From Oscillospiraceae bacterium (GTDB taxonomy: Bacteria > Bacillota > Clostridia > Oscillospirales > Ruminococcaceae): a stretch of 64,000 bases of DNA. Position numbers and translations under genes: made by a program. Below the pieces are notes generated by a model. The model made no database searches. It was not told the origin of the DNA and saw nothing but the letters and a program-made list of their open reading frames with translations. The stretch lies in assembly GCA_009778065.1 (NCBI GenBank), contig WRKM01000010.1, positions 1 to 64,000 of the forward strand, read 5' to 3'. Of the stretch, positions 59,522-64,000 are shown piece by piece. Positions within the stretch are counted from its first letter, which is position 1. Every line of letters begins with the position of its first letter.

Positions 59522-61990
59522 ATGAAAAGGAAAAAGGATATAAAATATATTGACGTTGGGGAGACGGGTTCTGCCCGTTCGTCCCATTCGTTGAGCAATT
59601 CCCGTTCATCGGGTAAACCCCGCTCGTCGGATAAGTCACACTCGCCGAAAAAAACGCGCCTTACCCTCTCTCGAAGAGTGGGGAGCGTTATGGCGGTCGT
59701 GGGTACGACGTTTTTAACCATGCTTTTAATCGCGATTATCACCACCTGTATAGTGGCGGTGGCGTTGACTGTTTATGTTATGCAGTTCGCCGAGAACTCC
59801 TTCGATATTGACCTGCGTGAAGCGGAGATGAATTTTACTACCCTTATAATGGCGTATGACCCTAATGCGGGGGAAGACGGCGGGGGTGAATATGTCGAGG
59901 TTAAGCGGATTTCAGGAGATGAAAACAGGATTTGGACGCCTATTGAGAATATACCGCAGATTCTTATAGACGCTATAGTGGCGAACGAAGACCACCGCTA
60001 TTTTGAACATGAGGGTGTGGACTGGTACGGAACTGCGGGCGTCACCATTAATGCGTTTTTCTCGGATTCCGTCAGAGGTGCGTCTACTATTACGCAACAG
60101 CTTGTAAAAAACGTCACTCACGATGATAAAGTCACGGCGGGCAGAAAGCTCCGCGAGATTTTCCGCGCATTGAGTTTAGAGCAAAAATATACAAAGCTTG
60201 ATATTCTCGAAAGCTATCTTAATCGTATAGGCTTCGGGGGTACATCCTGCGGCGTGCAGTCGGCGGCATGGTATTATTTTGACAAGGATGTGAGCGAAAT
60301 CAGTATAGCCGAAGCCGCACTCATGGCGGCGGTCATACCCTCGCCGCATAATTATAACCCGTATAATAACGCGAAGCTTGCGCGTGAGCGTCAAGAAATC
60401 GCACTCGGACAGATGTATTATCACGGCTTTATCACCGCTGTCGAGTATGAACAGGCTCTCGCAGAGCAGGTTCGCTTTCGCAGGGCGATAGAGGGCGACC
60501 ATTTCGGATATGTTGACGAGCGTTATCACGAGTGGGCGGGGCTACAGGGTGCAAGCGGTGAGCATCTTAACCTTTATTATGAAGATACACCGTGGGAGGA
60601 CATACTACCCAGAGCGTACAAATGGAACGGTGATTATGAAATCACACAGAACTGGTATGTCGATGCGGCTATTTGGCAGGTCGCCACTCATTTATCCGAA
60701 ATGCGCGGGGTCTCGTATGAACGGGCGTTAGAGCTTCTGCGAAACGGCGGTTTTACAATTTATCTTAATGTAAATATGGAAATGCAGGAGAAGTTAGAGG
60801 AATTGGCTCTCGACCCCATGACCTTTTTAAGGTTTCCTGTCGCACCGGAAACGCCCTCGACAGATTTATTGCAAGGTGCGTTCGTGGTAATGGATTACAG
60901 CGGCAGGGTGGTCGCACTCGCGGGCGGATTCGGCGAAAAGCCCGGCGACAACTGTTTAAACCGTGCCACGTCGCCGAGCCGTTCAATCGGCTCGACAATA
61001 AAACCGCTTTCATTATACGCACCTGCCGTAGACATGAATGTGCTGACCTATTCTACCTATACACGAGATATTTCGGGTATAAAGAGGGTAAACCCGAACG
61101 ACCCGAACTCGCCTACAGAGTACTGGCCGTACAACTTCGGGCAGACATTTCCCGGCTCAGGGCGGTATCACCCGACATGGTATTCGGTACAAAAATCGCA
61201 TAATACAGTCGCCGTGAGAACCCTTTCAAAAATCGGATTTCAGGCGTCATACAACATGCTGTCAGACAGACTCGGTTTTTCCGACTTAGACAGCATATCG
61301 GATATGAACTGGTCGCCGCTTGCACTCGGCGCGATTACCCACGGTGTAAGGTTGCATGAACTGACTGCGGCGTATGCCATATTCGGGAACGGCGGGATAT
61401 ATTACGAACCGTACATGTATGACCGCGTAGTAGACCATAACGGAAGAATCGTGCTTGAGCAGAACCTGAGCGGAAAACGGGCGATTGAATCCGATACGGC
61501 ATGGATTGTTAACCGTATGCTTAAAAAGGTGGTAGACGACCCTGATGGCTCATCGAGAAATGCGATGATTCCGGACATTGAGGTAATCGGTAAAACCGGA
61601 ACCTCAAACGATATGAAAAACCTGCTCTTTTGCGCGATGACCCCCGAATATGTCGCATCGTACAGGTTCGGCTATGATAACGCTAAAGAGATGAATGATT
61701 TCGCATACGACAACTGGATAGCTCCGGCGCGGGTGTGGGGACATATTATGGGTGAGCTGTCGGATAATTCCACGCCTAAGAGGTTTACCCCCGACGGTAC
61801 GGTTATAGAACTGTCATATTGCAAAGATACTGGTATGATAGCAACGTCACGGTGTATGAGTACCGAAATCGGGTATTATCGAGCCACTAATATACCGCCG
61901 AGTTGTGACGCGACGGTTCATGACGGATGGGGCGGCACATACTGGGCGACACATGGAGATGCGGAAGATTTCAGACCGTTTTATAACTGA
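59522..61990 (+). CDS. Class A penicillin-binding protein (PBP1A type)
   Basis: An 822-residue bifunctional peptidoglycan synthase. A Ser/Arg-rich cytoplasmic N-terminus precedes one membrane helix near residues 60-85 (MLLIAIITTCIVAVALTVYV). The GT51 glycosyltransferase has EDHRYFEHEGVDW near 155, GASTITQQLVKN near 187 and KILESYLN-type helix (LDILESYLNRIGFG). The transpeptidase has SIGSTIKPL (SxxK) near 487, SHN near 558 and KTGTS near 690. The stop overlaps the next gene by one base (TGATG). Confidence 0.95.
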   Translation: MKRKKDIKYIDVGETGSARSSHSLSNSRSSGKPRSSDKSHSPKKTRLTLSRRVGSVMAVVGTTFLTMLLIAIITTCIVAVALTVYVMQFAENSFDIDLREAEMNFTTLIMAYDPNAGEDGGGEYVEVKRISGDENRIWTPIENIPQILIDAIVANEDHRYFEHEGVDWYGTAGVTINAFFSDSVRGASTITQQLVKNVTHDDKVTAGRKLREIFRALSLEQKYTKLDILESYLNRIGFGGTSCGVQSAAWYYFDKDVSEISIAEAALMAAVIPSPHNYNPYNNAKLARERQEIALGQMYYHGFITAVEYEQALAEQVRFRRAIEGDHFGYVDERYHEWAGLQGASGEHLNLYYEDTPWEDILPRAYKWNGDYEITQNWYVDAAIWQVATHLSEMRGVSYERALELLRNGGFTIYLNVNMEMQEKLEELALDPMTFLRFPVAPETPSTDLLQGAFVVMDYSGRVVALAGGFGEKPGDNCLNRATSPSRSIGSTIKPLSLYAPAVDMNVLTYSTYTRDISGIKRVNPNDPNSPTEYWPYNFGQTFPGSGRYHPTWYSVQKSHNTVAVRTLSKIGFQASYNMLSDRLGFSDLDSISDMNWSPLALGAITHGVRLHELTAAYAIFGNGGIYYEPYMYDRVVDHNGRIVLEQNLSGKRAIESDTAWIVNRMLKKVVDDPDGSSRNAMIPDIEVIGKTGTSNDMKNLLFCAMTPEYVASYRFGYDNAKEMNDFAYDNWIAPARVWGHIMGELSDNSTPKRFTPDGTVIELSYCKDTGMIATSRCMSTEIGYYRATNIPPSCDATVHDGWGGTYWATHGDAEDFRPFYN

Positions 61991-63105
61991 TGACGAAATT
62001 ACAGATGGTTGCACCGTGTCATTTCGGGCTTGAAAAAACATTGGCGTTTGAGGTAAAGCGAGCAGGTGCGGAAAATGTCGAGGTCACAGACGGCAGACTG
62101 TTTTTCACGGGGACTCCCGAAGTTCTCGTCAGGGCGTCACTGGGCTGTTCCGTTGCGGAACGAATCGGCGTTGTTTTGGCGCGTTTTAAAGCACAGACTT
62201 TTGATGATGTTTTTGATACCTTAAAGAGCCTTCCGCTGGGAGATTTTATCGGGCGGAGCGATGCTTTCCCCGTGGTTAAGGGGCAGACGGTTAACTCAAA
62301 GCTTTCGAGTATTCCCGCAATTCAAAGGACGATAAAAAAGGCATTAGCGCAGGCACTCGGCGACTATTATAAAACAAAAACGCTCACCGAATCAGGTGTG
62401 CGTTTTCCTGTACGTTTTTTTCTGCACAAGGACGAAATGACGGTTTTTCTCGACTCATCGGGTGAAGGACTGCACAAGCGCGGCTACCGCGAAAAGTCCG
62501 GCGAGGCTCCGATAAAGGAAACACTCGCGGCGGGAATCATCGACATAGCCTCTGTGCGTGGCGAAGACTTAATAATCGACCCGTTCTGCGGAAGCGGGAC
62601 GCTGTTAATTGAGGCGGCGTTTAAGGCTCTAAATATCCCGCCCTGTCTAAACAGGCATTTCATCGCCGAAAGCTGGTGCTTTATACCCCGTAAGTTATGG
62701 AAGGAACAACGGGAGACTCTACGCTCCGGTATAAAAAAAGACCTACCCTTTATGGCTGTGGGGTACGACAGCGATTCCGAATGTGTTAAACTGAGCCTTG
62801 AAAACGCAAAAAAAGCGGGGGTAGACACATGTATCAGGGTCGAAAAGCGTGATATAAGCGGTTTTTCATTCCCCGAAAAACTATGCAAGGTTATCACAAA
62901 TCCGCCTTACGCCGAGCGTATGCTTGAGAAGAAAGACACAGAAAAAATTTATCGTGAGATGGGGAAGAAAATGCTCCCCCTCGGCGATAACAGGCTGTAC
63001 ACAATTACTTCCGATGAAAATTTCGAGAGCCTATTCGGGGAAAAAGCGCGAAAAAACAGAAAGCTTTATAACGGGATGATTATGTGTAGGTTATATGTTT
63101 ATTAA
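61990..63105 (+). CDS. Class I SAM-dependent 23S rRNA methyltransferase (RlmL/YpsC type)
   Basis: A 371-residue protein with an N-terminal ferredoxin-like/THUMP RNA-binding part (residues 1-160, from [20 protein letters not shown]) and a Rossmann methyltransferase with [14 protein letters not shown] near 197 and the catalytic NPPYAERM near 302. This matches the N2-guanine methyltransferases that modify 23S rRNA G2445. It overlaps the penicillin-binding protein gene by one base. Confidence 0.92.
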   Translation: MTKLQMVAPCHFGLEKTLAFEVKRAGAENVEVTDGRLFFTGTPEVLVRASLGCSVAERIGVVLARFKAQTFDDVFDTLKSLPLGDFIGRSDAFPVVKGQTVNSKLSSIPAIQRTIKKALAQALGDYYKTKTLTESGVRFPVRFFLHKDEMTVFLDSSGEGLHKRGYREKSGEAPIKETLAAGIIDIASVRGEDLIIDPFCGSGTLLIEAAFKALNIPPCLNRHFIAESWCFIPRKLWKEQRETLRSGIKKDLPFMAVGYDSDSECVKLSLENAKKAGVDTCIRVEKRDISGFSFPEKLCKVITNPPYAERMLEKKDTEKIYREMGKKMLPLGDNRLYTITSDENFESLFGEKARKNRKLYNGMIMCRLYVY

Positions 63106-64000
63106 TTCCTCAAGCTCTGTAGAGGTGCGGGGATTCGTCCTCCGCGGTTTATGAACGCCGAGGGTGAGAATTTATTAACCGACATAACCGGTCCGCTTCC
63201 GAAAAGACCGCCGAAGTCTAAGGTTTGCCCCTCTTTCATGCCTATAGCGGGGATAATCCTTACTGCGGTGGTTTTATTGTTAACCATTCCTATTGCGGCT
63301 TCATCGGCAATTATAGCGGATATTATTTCAGAAGGTGTGTCGCCCGGTACAACAACCATATCGAGTCCTACCGAACAAACCGCCGTCATTGCTTCGAGCT
63401 TTTCGAGAGATAACGCACCCGTGCGAACGGCGTCTATCATACCCGCATCCTCCGAAACGGGAATAAACGCACCCGAAAGACCGCCTACATGTGACGAAGC
63501 CATTACGCCGCCCTTTTTGACCGCATCGTTAAGAAGTGCGAGTGCGGCGGTCGTGCCGTACGCACCGCACTTTTCAAGCCCGATTTCTTCCAAAATATGA
63601 GCCACGCTGTCGCCCACGGCGGGAGTAGGTGCAAGCGACAGGTCTACGATTCCGAAAGGTACGCCAAGAGAACGGGCGGCTTCGGAGCCTACGAGCTGTC
63701 CCATTCGGGTAATTTTAAACGCTGTACGCTTGATTTGCTCGGCGACTTCATCAATACGCATTCCCTGCATCTTGGCGACTGCGGCGCGGACTACGCCAGG
63801 TCCGCTTACGCCGACATTTATTACAACATCGGGTTCGCCCTGTCCGTGAAACGCACCCGCCATGAAAGGGTTGTCTTCAACGGCGTTACAAAAAACTACG
63901 ATTTTTGCCGCACCGAAGCAACTGTCATCGGCGGTTTTTTCAGCCGCTTCAAGTATTATTTTCCCCATTAAACCAACAGCGTCCATGTTGATTCCCGCGT
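63102..64000 (-). CDS. UPF0210 (PFL/DUF711) family protein, cut by the window edge
   Basis: The C-terminal part, about 299 codons, of a protein that is usually near 450 residues. The frame stays open through the edge ([20 protein letters not shown]). Gly-rich conserved parts are [36 protein letters not shown] and the C-terminal [18 protein letters not shown]. It is a conserved enzyme-like family whose activity is unknown. It is convergent with, and overlaps by four bases, the methyltransferase gene. Confidence 0.92.
   Translation of the reverse strand, partial: AGINMDAVGLMGKIILEAAEKTADDSCFGAAKIVVFCNAVEDNPFMAGAFHGQGEPDVVINVGVSGPGVVRAAVAKMQGMRIDEVAEQIKRTAFKITRMGQLVGSEAARSLGVPFGIVDLSLAPTPAVGDSVAHILEEIGLEKCGAYGTTAALALLNDAVKKGGVMASSHVGGLSGAFIPVSEDAGMIDAVRTGALSLEKLEAMTAVCSVGLDMVVVPGDTPSEIISAIIADEAAIGMVNNKTTAVRIIPAIGMKEGQTLDFGGLFGSGPVMSVNKFSPSAFINRGGRIPAPLQSLRN

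Overview
The window looks like a chromosome segment of an anaerobic Clostridia-type Bacillota, probably a gut, rumen or digester lineage near Oscillospirales; family-level placement is inference. The reasons are an smc-ftsY block, a nadD-yqeK-rsfS cluster, YqeG next to aroQ-pepP-efp, a CD1247-type zinc-ribbon protein, the GGGtGRT protein pair, a 1,428-residue 2-hydroxyacyl-CoA dehydratase activator, and secreted proteins ending in dockerin-like modules. Many promoters fit the sigma-A consensus TTGACA-17-TATAAT closely, often on both strands of one intergenic region.

Layout. 1-12 kb is a dense plus-strand housekeeping block: smc, ftsY, rdgB, nadD, yqeK, rsfS, rpsU (only 58 codons), a YqeG phosphatase, an AP-endonuclease-like barrel, aroQ, pepP, efp. 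An AT-rich insert with a REP-associated transposase (RAYT) sits between smc and ftsY. 12-14.4 kb is an accessory island on the minus strand: antitoxin-PIN-HicB, a start-less gene remnant and an IS481-type element. 14.4-17.9 kb holds guaB and, divergently, an FkbM methyltransferase and an unknown exported protein. 18-21.6 kb is a zinc/manganese ABC uptake operon with a striking structured leader that can pair with the Shine-Dalgarno of the binding-protein gene. 21.7-28.7 kb holds a BlaI-type repressor with two operators, a CAP-domain secreted protein with PPTVTQ repeats, a Fic protein, the NifU-like/GGGtGRT pair, an XRE regulator, a cysteine-less HMA-fold protein and a beta-propeller protein. 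28.9-43 kb holds rhaBA, rnr, secG, a uridine-kinase-like protein, the dehydratase activator, an SPFH protein and pcrA. 43-58 kb is a surface/secretome region: two InlB-repeat proteins, an alkaline-phosphatase-fold enzyme, a second RAYT, an M30-like metalloprotease and a 2.1-thousand-residue metallophosphoesterase. 58-64 kb holds an Rpn-type nuclease gene framed by 51-bp direct repeats, a class A penicillin-binding protein, an RlmL-type methyltransferase and a truncated UPF0210 gene.

The most unusual signal is the REP/RAYT system. Three families of GTAG-footed hairpins are present. In both RAYT genes an inverted pair of such hairpins lies inside the coding frame, at equivalent places on either side of the HUH catalytic segment, and each gene carries its own hairpin family. 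Other points worth following are the zinc-operon leader RNA, a shared non-canonical dockerin module in three neighbouring secreted proteins, a tryptophan-rich tandem insertion in one of them, the repeat-framed Rpn cassette and a 32-bp dyad holding abutting divergent -35 boxes upstream of secG.

All calls are from reading the sequence; no database search was run. No tRNA, rRNA, CRISPR array or prophage was recognised.
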